Source: Cornus controversa
Lineage: Eukaryota; Streptophyta; Magnoliopsida; Cornales; Cornaceae
Direction: 5' to 3'
Assembly (NCBI GenBank): GCA_026545225.1
Contig: CM048847.1
Location: forward strand, 15,309,835 to 15,373,834
Length of the DNA: 64,000 bases
Shown here: one piece after another, positions 40,501 to 55,500 of the stretch
How the letters are laid out: each line of letters begins with the position of its first letter
How positions within the stretch are numbered: the first letter of the stretch is position 1
Translations under genes and position numbers: made by a program
Notes under the pieces: model-generated
What the model saw: only the letters and a program-made list of their open reading frames with translations
Database searches by the model: none
Told to the model about the DNA's origin: nothing

Positions 40501-43500
40501 CAGATAAGACTATTGTATTCACACAACTTACCAAACCAAGATATCGAATATTTGGCTCACGCACAGCAATAAATTTCCCAAGCAAGGCAACACACTGAGA
40601 CATCATTTCTTTTTCAGCATCAAGATGCATGACCTGTGGTAAGGTAATTAGAACACAAAAAACCGTAAACAACCACTCCACACCACCAATAGCTCAGTAA
40701 GCGGAAAATAATACAAAAGAACACACATAAAAATAGAAAAAATATAACTAATGCCAATAATATGATCATCAATTGATAAACAAACTTTGCATCCTACATG
40801 TTGGAAATCCAACAAAAATTGTGGTTTTGCATACTATAAATACGAATTTTGTTACCAATAGTTTCAGTTTTTCAAAATATATATTTATTAAAACCATGAG
40901 AAGTGCAACAAATCCAACAAACAGGAGAAACAGATTTACATAATTACAGCACAACTTTTGAATTCCTTTTCCAGCAAGACAAATTGGAATGCTGAAGACG
41001 CTCCTACTGAGAAAACTCTTGGTAGAATTGTCCTTAACAAAAAATTAACAAATATTTATATTGCAGCAGATACAGAGAAAGCGTTGAAACCCCTTCAAAA
41101 AATTAACAGATATCTATATTAACAAATATACTCTCTCTCTCTCTCTCAAGCAACGAAACCCCTTCAAGATCGACGAAAGATCGGAACACAACCGATACCC
41201 AAGAGCAGAACGGACACCTTAGACCGACAAAACCTCTCCCTCACTCTTCTCCTTCTAGTCTCTGTCGCGAAACCCTAATTTCACTACAACACCACTGAAA
41301 CCCTAGATCGACACCACCGAAACCTTCCTCTGCTGAAGCACCACCAACACCCTAAATTGCCACCATAGATAACAGGGTGCAACCCTCGGTCAGCATCAGC
41401 GAATAGCAGTCGACACCTACAAAAACCAGCAACCAACAACAGCAGCAATATCGACGTCGGCAACTCAGCGGGGATTGATTCACCCAAGAACTGACACGCC
41501 CTTCCCTCTCTTTCTCTCTATTTGATTTTATCTTGATATTCGTATGTATATATACACACAGTATATAGTGTAAATTAGCAGTTTTAAGCCTCTCTGCTCC
41601 ATTTCATACATACTCTTTCTCTCTCTCTCTCTTATTATTCATATATATTTTGTGCATTTGAGATTATACTGATTTCGTTTTAGCTAAATTGAGTTATCTG
41701 GGCATCTTCTTGATTTATTTGGGTAGTGATTTTATTTAGGCATTGTGCATTGAGATCCTGATGTCTTTTGCTTAACTGATTCATCAGGGCATTGAGATTA
41801 GTTGATCCTTTTGCTTAGGTGATTTATTGTACATTGATTTATTTGGGTATTGTTCATTGAGATTATATTGTTCCTTTGTTTTACTTGATTTATTTTTTGT
41901 ATAGTGCATTTACCTTGCCAAAATGTTGTGTGGTTCTTGTTCACTTTATTTGGCCATTGAGTTTGGTGTATATATACTTTGCTTGTATTGTATCCATATC
42001 CTTACAAGGCATAGTAATAAATAAGTAATAAAAAATTGGGTTATGGTCTCGTATGAATAAATAAGTAATAAATAGCTCAAATGACATTTATAATTTAAAA
42101 CTTTATGTAAATATTGCTATAACAAAATTATCTTGTCTCTCCCATTGCCGGTACCCAAGGCTGGATGCAAAAGGAGGTGGGTTGGTGTGAGCTGTCAGGT
42201 AGGTAACATCATCATCATCCTTGCATTTATCCCATAAGGATGGGGTCGGCCACATGAATTCTCTTTTTCCATTCTTTCCTATTATATACGATGTCTTCTC
42301 TTAGATTTTATTTTTTTAAATCGTTTTTAATTACTTCCTCCCATGTAAGTTTTGGTTGGCCTCTTTGACATTTAGCTTCTAGGCAAACAACTCTTCCTTT
42401 TCTAACTGGTGCATCCTCGGGTCTACCATGAATATGGCCATACCACTTGAGTTACTTTCTCTAATTTTATCATTTATAGGCGCTATACCTAATGTTTCCC
42501 TCACACGTTCATTATTAATCTCATCTTTTCTAGTTACTCCTATCATCAAACGTACCATCCTCATTTCCGCTACATGTATACGTTGTTCTTGTGCTTTTTT
42601 CAATGTCCAACACTCTTCTCCATATAATATAGTTGGTCTAATAACCGTTCCACAGAATTTTCCTTTTAATTTATTTGGTTTTCTTTTGTCAGAAAGAATA
42701 CCACTAGCTTGCCTCCCTTTTGTCCACCCTGCTCCATTCCTAATTACTACATCACCATCTATCTTCCCATCTTTTTGTAAAATTGATCCTAGGTAACGAA
42801 AATAGCTATTTTGAGTAACTCTTTGGTCTTCAATTGTGATATTTATATTGTCCTCATTTGTTACTTTATCAAATTTACATTCCATATATTTTGTTTTAGT
42901 TTTACTACCTTTTAAGCCTCTTGCTTCTAATGTCTTTCTTCATATTTCCAATTTTATTACTAAGGCTTCCCTAGAGGTATCTGCTAAGACTACGTCATCT
43001 GCAAATAGCATACACCATGGAATATTTCTTTTAAGATCTTTTGTTATTTTGTCTAACACTATCCCAAATAGGTATAGACTTAACACCGATCCTTGGTGTA
43101 GTCTCACTTTTATAGGAAATTCACTAGTTTCTCCGCATGCAATATGAAATCTAGTCAATGTCTCACTATACATATCCTGAATAATTTATAGGTATTTGTT
43201 TTCTTTGTAAAGCCTACCAAATTATGTCCCCTGGCACTCTATCATATGCCTTTTTTATATTTTATGGTCATGTAGGCAACCTACCATAAAATTTATGTCA
43301 AATCTCTGTGATGAATTCTCTTTCAAATAAAACAAATAAAAAACAAAAAACTAGAATAGGAACATGGAATAAAAGGACATAATTGTGCAAGTGTAGTGAA
43401 CCCATAGACACTCAAAAGGAGATAAATTAAAGGAGCCTGCCTACAAGAAACTAAATGGAAAGGGAAATAGGCAAGAGAGATTAGAGAAGGATACAAGTTC

Positions 43501-46500
43501 TTTTCCTCAGGTGGCAAAGATAATCATATAAACAGAGTAGGTATAGTAGTAAATCGGAATATGAGAGAGAAACTTGTAGAATTTAAAAGAAAAGGAGATA
43601 GGCATATTAAACTAGTGTTAGACAAAATGGTTTTGAATATAATAAATGGCTATGCAACACAAGGAGAACTAAATGAAAATACAAAGAAGACATTTTGGGA
43701 ATCTTTAGATGAAACAATACAAAATATACCAAGTCATGAAAGTATATTATAAGGAGGTGATTTCAACGGTTATGTAAGGGAAAAACACACAGGATACGCA
43801 CGAATCTATGAGAGGCAGAGTTTTGAATAGAGAAACGAGGATGGGGAAAAACACTTAGAATTTGCAAGGGCAAAAGACTTAGCTATGGCAAATACCTTTT
43901 TTGAGAAACAAAAAGAGCATTTAATCACTTGTAAGAGTAGCACAAATAAAACACAAATCGACTATTGCTTATATACTGGAGGAGAATGGGGTACATGGTA
44001 AACCCCAGAGAAAGTCTTACAAACCAACATTAATTACTAGTATTAGACTTGTTGATCAAAGAATCAAAGAGTCAAAAAATAATAAAAGGACATCAACACA
44101 AAGTGGAAAGAATTGAAAGGCAATAAAAGGATAACATTTAACGAAAAAATATTACAAGAAACACAATGGGATTGGAAGGACAAAATAAATCACTTGTGGT
44201 CAATAATGGTGGGTTGTATTAGGAACGTAACAAAGGAAGCTTTTGGAGAGACCAAGGGAAAGAAATTTACTAAAAGAGAAATATGGTGGTTAAATGATGA
44301 AATACAATAAGCAATAAAAAAATAAAAGAACGACTTTTAAAGAGTAGCAAAAAAGTAAGAAACAAGTGGATTTAGAAAACTACAAAAACTTTAAATATGA
44401 AGCTAAAAGGATGGTTGCCATAGCTAAACAAAATGCATTATATAACTTATATGAAACATCAGGAACAAAAGAGGGTGAAATAGCTATTTAAAAATTAGCA
44501 AAAAATAGAGATAAGTTGACTAGAGACACGGATCAAGTTAGGTGTATTAAGGATATAGATCAAACAATATTGGTTAAAGATAAAGATATATTAGAAAGAT
44601 GAAAAAATTACTTTCAACAATTATTAAATGAGGAATAAACTAGAGAAGTCGTAAGTAACGAACCTTACATAGGAAGGATAAGTTCAAAGGAAAATTTTAT
44701 AGGACAGTTATTAGGTCAACTATCTTGTAAGATGTGAGCAAGAATAATGCATTCATGTGGTTAAAATGAAAATGTTAAGATGAATGATAGGAGTAACTAG
44801 AAAAGATAGATTTAATAATCAACATGCGAGGAAAAAATTAGAAGTAGTGCCTATTGGTGCAAAATAAAAGAAAGTAGATTTAGGCTAAGAAGCACATGTA
44901 CAGATATGTGACACCGATACGACACGGACATAGAGACACGACAAATCATAAAAAATCAAGACACGGACACGGTGGGGACACAGTGAATAATAAATATTTT
45001 TCTTATATATGTTATTATATATTACAAGACTAATATTACCTTTCATCAAATTAAGAATCAAAGACTCCTCACAATCTCCCTAGGAGTGTTGCCTAATTTG
45101 TTTCTAGCAAACAAACCACTTGCGCTCCCCACTTACGAAGCACCATTTTCACCACCTTCCTTTTATCTGGGTCATTGTGGCCCCAGACATTTCAAGAAAG
45201 AATGAGTGTTTTCATGATGAAACAAAAGCTTTCTCCTCCCCCCTCAAACCTTCTCCCTCTCCGCTCTCAATGCCAGACTCTTCTCTCTTTGGACAATTGA
45301 GTAGTAAATCTCCAAGGTTAGCTCAACCTCCCCTTCATGGCTCACACCTAAGTTCTGCCCCATTCCCTTAATTTTGCTCATCAATCAGTTCTCCTCCCTA
45401 TCCCCCATAGCCTGATTCAAACCCACCCTCATCCTCAAGAGTCACGACAGCCAAGGGTTTGACCAAGCCCCATCCATCACTGTTTTCCTTGCCTCGAACC
45501 ACCAAAGCTTAATTGAAATCAAACGATCTTTCATTAAGAACAACCAAGTCATGCGAGAATAATCATCCACAAATGTCACAAAATAGTGAAATTTATTAAT
45601 TGAAAAATACTTTATTGGACCCCATACATCTGAATGAACCAAATGAAAAGGACTCGAGACACGATTATCAACCCTAGATTTAAAACACACACGACGATGG
45701 TTACTAAGTTGACAAGATTCACATGACAATGACTGCAAATGACTAAGACTAGGATCTTGACACTATAAAACTTGAAGCAACGAGTGCCCAAGGCAGCAGC
45801 GCCACTGGAATGGACATAGAGAAGACTGAAATGTTGTAGCAGAAGGATCGAAATCGAAATAGTAAATGCCACCAACTTCATGCCTCGTACCAATCTTCCT
45901 CTGTCTTAAGATCCTGAAAAACACAACAATTAGGATCAAATGTAACAAAACACTGGAGTGATTTAGTAAGCTTGCTAATGGACATCAAACTAAAGGGAAA
46001 CTGAGAAACATATAAAACTGATGAAAGAGACAAGGAAGAACTAAGTTGAGTTGTCCCCAAACCTTTGCAAGAGAAACAAGGATTAAGAGTGGAGGATAGT
46101 AGACACATGAGTGTATTCATCACGTGAGAGAGTGACTATATCGGATTCAATAATTGGACGAGAATCAGAGGTGGCATGTGTGAAGTAGGAGAGGAAACTT
46201 GATTTGCATAGGTAGATGGTTTACCATGGAGATCCCAACAATAATTCACAGTATCATTAGTAAGACCACAATGTGTACATTTTTGGGATTCCCTACCACG
46301 ACCATGAACACGTCCTCTCCGTGACCTCCAAGATAAATGTTGTGTCCACCCAGGGTGACTGCTAAAGTTAACCGTTCACCATTCTAATCACTATTCACAT
46401 CCCAGTACCACTAGATCAGGTAGCTTGCTGAAGTCGCGAAAAAACATTAATAAGAGATGGGAGTTTGGGACTGCCAAAATCTAAGGCTGCAAATGAACCA

Positions 46501-49500
46501 AGCTGAGCTTGAGCCTGCTCGGGCTCAGGCTCGTTTGTTTGCTCGCTCGGGCTCGTGACGAGCTCAAAAAGCTGAGCTCGGGCTCGGCTCGGGCTCGTCA
46601 TTATTTTGAGAAGCTCAGGATTGTCTCGGCTCGTTTAATAAAAATATTTGTTCCGGCTCGTGTTCAAGATCATTTTAGGCCGTTCATGAATGTAAACGAG
46701 CCTACACAAGCCTATGTTCATGAACATATTCACGAGCTTACGAGCCCTAAACGAGCTCTATACGAGCTTTGTTCACGAACATAAACGAGCTCATGTTCAC
46801 GAGTCGAGCCCAATACTGTTCAGGATCGGCTCGTTTATTAAACGAGGCTCGTTTGCTTAATGAATGAGCCCGAGCCTGTTCACGAACAACTCAGTTTATT
46901 TGTAGCCCTACCAAACGGACTCATACTCCGAGGACAATCCAGTGAGCAATCTAACAACATTAAAATCGTCCAGTTGTTGCAGCATTCAGCCAACATCAGA
47001 TGTAAGAGGCTAATACAGATTCAGTTCTTCACAAACTCCCATAATTGTTGAAAAATACTCTTCCAAACTTTGATTGCCCTGCTCAAGACTGAAATATTTC
47101 TTACACACCTCATAAATATGAGTAATATTTCCAGCCCCAGAATACATTTGCCTCAAACATTCCCGTATTTCTTGGCAGTATCAAGATAAAGCAAGGTAGA
47201 ACTGATGCGATGATGCGACGTTCAATACTGGTCAGCATCAATGAAATAATATGAGTATCTTCCTTCTCCCATGTACTTAGAGTGGAATCAGTTTCCTTTG
47301 GTTTATCGCCAAGTAGATGATTACCAAGACCTTTAGCTTTGAGAAAGATTTACACAAACTTAGCCCACAGAGTATAATTCTTTCCATTCAAGTTAACAGA
47401 AGTAATAAGAGAACTAAAGGAAGATGTTGTGGAAAACAAATCAGTATTGGATGCCATACCAAATTAACTGATGTCCTGGAAATTTTGTATTTTTTTAGTC
47501 GGGTTGGCCCGATTACGTCAGACGGGCCAGGTCGGATGCTCCAAATTAGTCAATATTGGATACTCCAGTGGATCGGGTCAGATCACTCCAATTGGGTCGG
47601 GTTGGATCACTCCAATTAGGTATAATCGGGTTGCTCCACTTGGATCGGATCCAGTGCTGAATCAAACTAGACAAGGTCTTATTCAAACTTGGGACAACAA
47701 ATGTTAGCAACCAAACACCCCTTATCTTCTTCAAATCCCTATTCAATACTCAAAAACCAAACCACTGTGTGTGCATGTACACATATATGTCAACAATAAT
47801 ATCTCCCACCTACCCTGATACCATATTGAAAGTAGGGTTCCAATAAAAAGAGATGGAGACGCAGATTTTTGGGTTTTTATGTGAGAGAACTTAACTTTCT
47901 CCTCTCACGTGTATGTATATATACTACAACTACTATTACAATGAAATGACAACATTACCCTTGAAACACAATACTAACTACCAAATATACATTTTAACAA
48001 AAACCAATTCGCACTTGGAAATGCACGTAGTCGGACTTCAGATGCTTCGTTTAGGGGTCAAACGGACTCAAAACAAAGCATATAACATATCATCGGAAAG
48101 CTTATCGAGATTAGTGTCTGAATACAGAAAATTTATCAATTTATTTTTAATGATTTTTTGAAGATGCATAGGTCTGCTGACATCTTCAAATCCTTACCAA
48201 AGTCAACTTTTAATTTCCAAATCAAAAATAAAGTTTCCAAATCCAATCCCAATTAATTAATATTCATTTTCAGATTTGCTAGCTATATTTAAACTAATTA
48301 TTAATTAGTTTTTAGTCAACTTCAAATGAGTCCAAGTTTCTTAGTTGATACCAGACCAATTTTAACCAAATTTTCAAGGTCAATGCAGAGCTTTTATAAT
48401 CAATTTAATTATTAGTAAATCACTTCAAATCCTATAGTCTTTTAGGTCATTTAACTTTCTAAATCGTGTAACTGATGGAGCTTGTAGCAAGGCGACAATG
48501 CAATCTTTTGCTCAATCTTCAATCTATAATTAAGGCTTCAATGTCGATGCAAGCAATCTGATAAAGTGACACAACACCATAGACAGAGATGCAACTTTTG
48601 CTCACGGAATATGCCAATGCATGACACTTTTTCCCAACAGTTTGCATTACTAATACGTGTACACATGCAACAATTACATGTGTACATGCATGCAAATTTT
48701 TAAAAAATTCAAAATTCACTGATGTCAATGAGGAGGCACTAGGAAACTTTAAAAGACATGCAAGCTAGCTTAAAATTTGCATGATAACTTGCATTTATAA
48801 ATCTAGAGACCATAAACATATCTATTAGCAATATATATCAAACTGCAGCTTTTACACACCAAGCAGCTTAGTAAGGATGCAAACTTACAAGAGCAAGGGC
48901 TTCAAAGAGAACAGCATGTGATGCATTGTTCTTGTTCACATTTTTCACAACATCAGTTCCCATTAGTATCCGTTGTAAAACCTGAAACCAACAGAATAGA
49001 ATTCATTAGAATTATACAATTTAATGATAAATAAAATATATTCCTTGAAAAGACGAGAACCTCAAACAATGATCTTTTAGTATTTGGATCCTCAATACTT
49101 GGAAAATATTGAAGAGCTCTCATTGCCTTAACCTGCATTGACCAAATACTGGTAAGCATCAAATAAATTGTTAAGTACATCAGTAGTCTAATAGTCAGTC
49201 AATTATCATCTACACATGAAGGGTGGCCACACCGTCAACAAAAAGAAGAAATTCAAACACCATTCTGCATAAACTCCAAAGACAAAAAATCAAAAAGGAA
49301 GATAAAAATGGGGGGGGGGGGGGGGGGGGGGGGGAATTGATGCCTTGTCATTGTATTTATAACCTGAGATAGGAGTTATTTCCACTCCTCATAATCATTT
49401 AATTGATACCAAAAACAGACTTTTCCTCATTTAGATATCATCTTAATGTCATGCCATTAACTTCCATTTTAACAACTTTTTGAGGTAGACCTGCAGGAGA

Positions 49501-52500
49501 AACATACAAAGGACATTTGACATTTGCATCTTTTTTTCTTCCCTTGATGGTATAAATTGGTTTTAGTATAGGTATCCTGCTCCCTTCCATGCTAAAAGAT
49601 CAATTCTCTGTTTCAACTTCTTTTTAATCTTTTTCCCACTTTCAAATAGTCAAAATGGTAAACTGACAACATGGTGATTTGCAAAAAACAAAAAGACTAA
49701 ATGTGACAGATTGGTAATAACATCCAAAACACATGCCAGAGACCAGACATGGCAACAAGACAGAAGTCAGTCGCAAATCATTTAAAGAACAGCACTTTAA
49801 AGTCCAAGAATTATTCACTTCTAATTCTGGTTTAACACAGGCACCAAAACAATGATAACTTCTTCATGCTTTAAGTTTTTCTTTCTTCAAACATTTTGTC
49901 CCTTTCTTGGGCCACAAGAGGCAATTTGTCCAACAATGTAACCTACGTTATATTAGATACCTGGTTTAGATTGGAATGTTATGATCCTGTTAGGGATATA
50001 GGAATTACATTGACAAATTTGTTATTATTGATAAAAAAATAATAATAATAATAATAATAATAATAGAAGATTGAAGAGAGAAATTAAGAATGAAACAACA
50101 CAAGGATATATGTGGTTCAGCTAGTACGGCCCTACATCAACGGCACACTAAGCCCAAAGGGCTACATCACTTTTATTATATTCTCTCTTAGTTTTGTGTA
50201 CAATGACCACCTCTATTTAAGAATACAAGTGATAAATATGGAAAATATATTGAAGGAGGATTCTTAAAATCAATCCCATAAATTAATCCTATCAATATTC
50301 TATCAAGATTTAAATCACTCCTATCATGATATTACTCCAACACTCCCCCTCAAGTTGGTACACGAAGATTTTAACTCAAGTGTCCAACTTGAAACTAAAT
50401 ATGAAGTTGCCGGAAATCTGAGACGAGTTGATCCGAAGATCCGAGACGAGTTGATCCGAAGATCCGAGACAAGTTGATCCTAAGATCTGAGACAAGTTGA
50501 TCCGAAGATCCAAGACGAGTCTAGAGTAGGGTATGTTAAACGTGCTCTAATACCATGATGATAAAATAAATAAAATATTGAAGAGAGAAATTATGAATGA
50601 AACAACACAACGATATACGTGGTTCGGCCACTACGGCTGTCACGCCCAAATTCCAACACCCGAAAGGGCATGGAAAATGGAGGTGATTAAATAAAACCTC
50701 AACCCCGATTTCCAACACCAAAATAGATATAGGAAACTAGGTGTGAATAATGGATAAAATTACCAAAATACCCCTCTTAAGACCACTCTCATCCAAACAG
50801 AGTCTCAATACCACGGAAGCGACTTTTAATACACATTTACATCATTAAAACTAAAATATAACCGAGTTACATATATACAACTAAATGTAACTTGTCCAAC
50901 CATATCCAAATATATACAATTGTCCAACATAAAGAAGACTAATGAAACCACTACTTAACAATATAAAATTACCCATGTCTAGCACATACAAAATATATAG
51001 TTCTCAAAATGCCCACACATGGCATATATATATATACCATAAAAACATCCAAAGCCCAAAAGAAGGCCCGAGGCCTTTACCACGGTAATCAAGCATTATC
51101 CCCAACCGGCGCTTTATCTGTAAAAAGTTTGTAGGGAAAGGGTGAACAACCGACTAGCTCAGTAGAGACATCCAAACCCCCTATGCACCGACTCAATGCA
51201 ACCTACATGAAATGCAATCAAAGCATTCCTCTACACTACATTACATATTTTCAATACTCATAACATCAACAATATAGTGTACAAATCATGCTCCAATATA
51301 TATATATATATATATCTATCATATCCAACATGCTTAATTTACAATAAGTAAACACAAAGCATTTCGTGATTATATAAATCAAACAATCACCATGAATATC
51401 ACAATTCATAACAAAGCTTAAAAATAAAGTCAAATAAGCTCAAAATCAATCCATGAGTATGGAGTTTTCGTAGTTTGGGTTAAATATCTATCTTCCTATC
51501 TTTACGGGTTGCTAACCCGGCGGTCTAGAAGAAACCACTTGGCCAAGGTTGAGGTCTTGCACCCCTAAGCATTGAGCTCATCTTACTTTATTCCGACCTT
51601 TCTCGAAAATCATTATACAACACAGTTTCAAATAGGTGCATCATAAGCCACTTAAATCACGTTCAATATAAGTACATCATAAGCCACTTAAATCACGTTC
51701 AATATAAGTACATCATAAGCTACTTATATTAAAGCATGAATATACAATGCAACAACCTTTCTTTCACAAGAAATCATACAAATGCAAAAATGATGATATT
51801 GTCCTTTATACACTTTTAATCAATACATAGCGTGCAACACGTACACCTGCTATCCCAATAACTCATACACGATTCTAAATGGATATCATGCATTTCCAAA
51901 CTAGCACATAAGACATACATACTCAAAATATAATTCTAGTACGAGAATCACATACTTTTAACACACTTTAATTACTGAGATCAACCATATACAATGCATA
52001 TATAATTCAAGGACTTCATATAGAACATATGAAAATCACTTTTAACATATGTTTATTCCAAAAAAAGAAATCAAAATAGAATTCTCTAAGTCTTTTCTAG
52101 CATGTTAACCCACTAAAATTCACCCGAAACTCTAAGGAATCAATGATAAGAAAGAGAGAACACTCCTACCTCGAATTCAAGCTCAAAAACCAAGAGAGCT
52201 CCAAGCCCTAGAATCTGTCCTAGTCCAAAAACACTTGAAAAACAACGGCCTACATCCACGGCACACAACGCCCAAAGGGCTACATCACTTTTATTATATT
52301 CTCTCTTAGTTTTGTGTACAATGACCATCTCTATTTATAAGTGAAAAATAGGTGATAAATATGAAAAATACATTGATGGAGGATTCTTAAAATCAAACCC
52401 ATAAATCACTCCTATCAATATTCTATCAAGGCTTAAATCACTCCTATCATGATATTCTCCAACAATTATCAAAACTTCAAATTCATATTTTTGTTTATTT

Positions 52501-55500
52501 TAGGGTCTCATTAGTTAAGTTAGTTGTCGTACCTTGACCAAGGGCAGATCAGGAATTTCACATAGTTTTGCAGGCTGCATTTCCCGGTTGAACGCTTTCT
52601 AATACAATCTTACTTATTCAAAAAAAAAAAAAACTTGAAATGGAACACTCACCAATTAGGGTTTTGAATATAGTAATTACGGTTTCATGATTTGTGTTTT
52701 TGATTCACTCAAAATTGTTTATGCATTAAAACTTGTTTTGGAAACTAAATCAATTTAGAATCCAGTTTGAAGAGGATAGGAGACTTCAATCAATCGAGCA
52801 ATGCATCTCCTCTTTGCTAACTTATAAATATCTTTTTCACCTTTCTTTATACCTAATCTTTCACACACTATTTAATGCATTTTCTTTAGCTTTACTCACC
52901 ACCTACTTAGCTTCACTTTTTATTTTTTATATTTTTCCAAATTCTCGTGTTTTAATTTTTTCCATTCGTTGAACTCTTTATTTTATTAATGTATTACTTC
53001 TTGTACTTTCCTCTTCAGCCCTCATGGTCCTAATCTAATAATGCTAATGTTTGCGTTCTTACATAGCTCCTTCCCACCACCTTCTTTCAGTTCAACCATC
53101 TACCAGCATCAAAAAAATATATATCTCTCTATTCTTGGAATTTCTTATCCCTCACTATTCAGATTCCCTTCATTACTTCGTTAGTGTAGAATTTCTGCGG
53201 GGAAGGGTTAAATGATGCATCGATTTTATTTCACTCATAGAGTAGAAGTACAATTTTTCTTGGTTTCCTTTTATCTTCCCTTGAAAGTTTAAAATGAATA
53301 CATCTTAAAATCTATTATCCATCTTTTGCTGAAATTGGACATAGATATGCTTGTTAAATTTGAAAGCAGAGTTCTTTTTATCATTCAATGTGCTTGATGC
53401 ATACAATTCTTTAACTCTGAGTCCCTTCATAAATATATTGATCCAAAACAATATACCGTTAAATCGATGGATATGAAGTTTTTGGATTTCAAATCTGCTA
53501 AGTTTAAATATTCAAGTTCCAAATCCATTACAGTGTACGGTAATGCACCCTGAATTAATAATTAATATATTTAGGCATATATCGCACTTTATTCGTCTTG
53601 CTGAACAAAGGATTTGGATCACAGCCAAACCGGCCAGTCTGACCAGGATTAACTTATGGCCCTTATATAAGGGAAAACTTCTAAAAAGGGGTACACAAAC
53701 CTGAAGCCAGGGAGATGGGATACCATAGTAAGTGTATTCTTGTGGAACATCCTGGTTCCTAGCAAGCCTTTCCAATACTTTAACACACTTTGGAAGACAA
53801 CTCCAATATGAATCGTGGTTATTTGACACTAAAGAAACAAGAAGGCTCATAGAAGATGTCAAAACACCCAGATCACGTTCATCTAATAGCTGCGCCATCC
53901 GATCTGCCCTGTAAAATGAGCCAAAGAAGACTTAATCATAGCAGTGTAAGAAAGTTATCCCATGAAAACTTCCTGTCGTGAAGAATCTAATTCCAGCATA
54001 CCAGCCATCTACATTAACAACATCCGGATTTTTCCTATACAGGCGCAGGAGACAAAGTGCTGCCTTCTTTCTCACAAGTGGTCTGCAACTACTGGAAATC
54101 TGAAGCAAAAAGAAACAGTTACCATCACTTGCATTTTACAAATGCAGATTGAAGTCTACAGATATTTCCTCTTACAAGTAACTTCTGAACATCAGGTGCT
54201 AAAGATTCAGAAAACTCTCTCCCACCAATATTTCCAACCTGCACAGAGATAAATATATATATGTAAAAGATTAGAAACTGTAGGGTAAGGAGAAATGATC
54301 TTAGGTATTAGATTGTGATACTAACCAAAAAGTAGCAAATAGAAATGATGTACAATCTAAGGGGAATTTTCTTTTACTTCGTATAAAACAAATATGACAT
54401 AATGTATGAGTGGCATATATACTTGTCAAAAAAAAGTATTAGTGCCATATATATAATGAAACCATGTCCTTATTCTCCTTGTATAGAAACACTATTGGCA
54501 CGCAGCTAGAAAAGGTTCCAATGGTCTTGACAATTTAATAGGCTTTCATGTCAACTCATTATTTATTTTTGGTTTCTTTTTTTTCTGTTTCTTTTTTGGG
54601 TTTGGGGGGAGGATGTTGGTGTGTGGAGGTAAGAAATAAATGATTGTACTGATTATTAAAGATAAAATAAGAGGAATGTGCAATGCACAAAAGATGAGAT
54701 ACCATTCAAGCCCAGAAAGAAAAGGCTAAACAGAACACACCCGGGGGGGAAAGAAAGAGAGAGAGAGGAGAACAATACAAACACGAAAAAAGACTATACC
54801 CTTCCAATCTGTTAGCATAGTCCCACATCGCCTGGGTACCTTTGGAATGTGCAGTGTATATAGACATGGGCACCCTCTCCTCATAAGCCGGTTTTTAAGG
54901 ATGAGTTCTACCCAAGGTTGTTAAAATCGTGAGTCAATTCGTAGAATTCCGAAATCACAAAATCGAGTCAAATCGTATCTAAATCATTTGTAATGTAGAA
55001 TTGGGGTAGAATCCATAGAATCGAAATTTGAATCGTAGAATCGTACGATTCTATACGATTCTTACGATTCTATTAAAACCTGTTCATTGAACTTTTTTTG
55101 GGGCTGTTTTTAGCAATTCATAAATATTTTTAAGACTATTGGGCTTTTGGGCTATAATACATCACTTTTAAATAGAAAGTCTCAAAGCCCAACAGACTTG
55201 GGCCCAATATATTACAAGTTATGATAGGTTAAAAAAAGAATGAGGGGACAAACCCTAGCTCTCTTTGAACACCACGGCGCAAGACGAGTGAAGATAGACA
55301 GAGATTGAAGAGTGACGATCTGCGAAGTGTGAACTATCGAACTCGAAGACGACTCCAGCAATATCTTATTGTCGAAGCGCTTCTCTTTCGCAGCCTTCTC
55401 TTTCGCAGCTTTGGAAACATCGATCTGTTGAAGACTTGAAGAGTGAAGACCTTCAGCAACCTTTGATGAATTCCAACACAGCAGCAGCAGCAAGCCGACG

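Larger units (their letters stand above)
50029..52464 (-). mobile_element. TRIM-3: 825-bp LTR element without coding sequence, split by a solo LTR
   Basis: A perfect 5-bp TSD ATTAT flanks it (50024-50028 and 52465-52469). On the minus strand the 5' LTR is 52464-52250 plus 50638-50556 and the 3' LTR is 50342-50029; both begin TGTTGGAG. TGGTATTAGAGCACG (primer-binding site, 50555-50541) follows the 5' LTR, and CTTGAGGGGGAG (polypurine tract, 50354-50343) precedes the 3' LTR. The 213-bp interior carries a 23-bp minisatellite (GATCCGAGACGAGTT words, 50419-50525). Removing the nested solo LTR and its duplicated site leaves 825 bp. An AAT microsatellite (50036-50065) enlarges the 3' LTR. Confidence 0.9.

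Noticed and set aside
42196-44880. Simple twin-priming 5' inversion of a single RTE
   Set aside because: The right-hand piece retains part of the RT C-terminus and its own 3' region, so one inverted insertion alone does not explain it.
53512-53898. Independent gene starting at Met in MAQLLDE
   Set aside because: The frame is an internal exon of alpha-adaptin; conserved sequence continues upstream through a spliced Trp codon.
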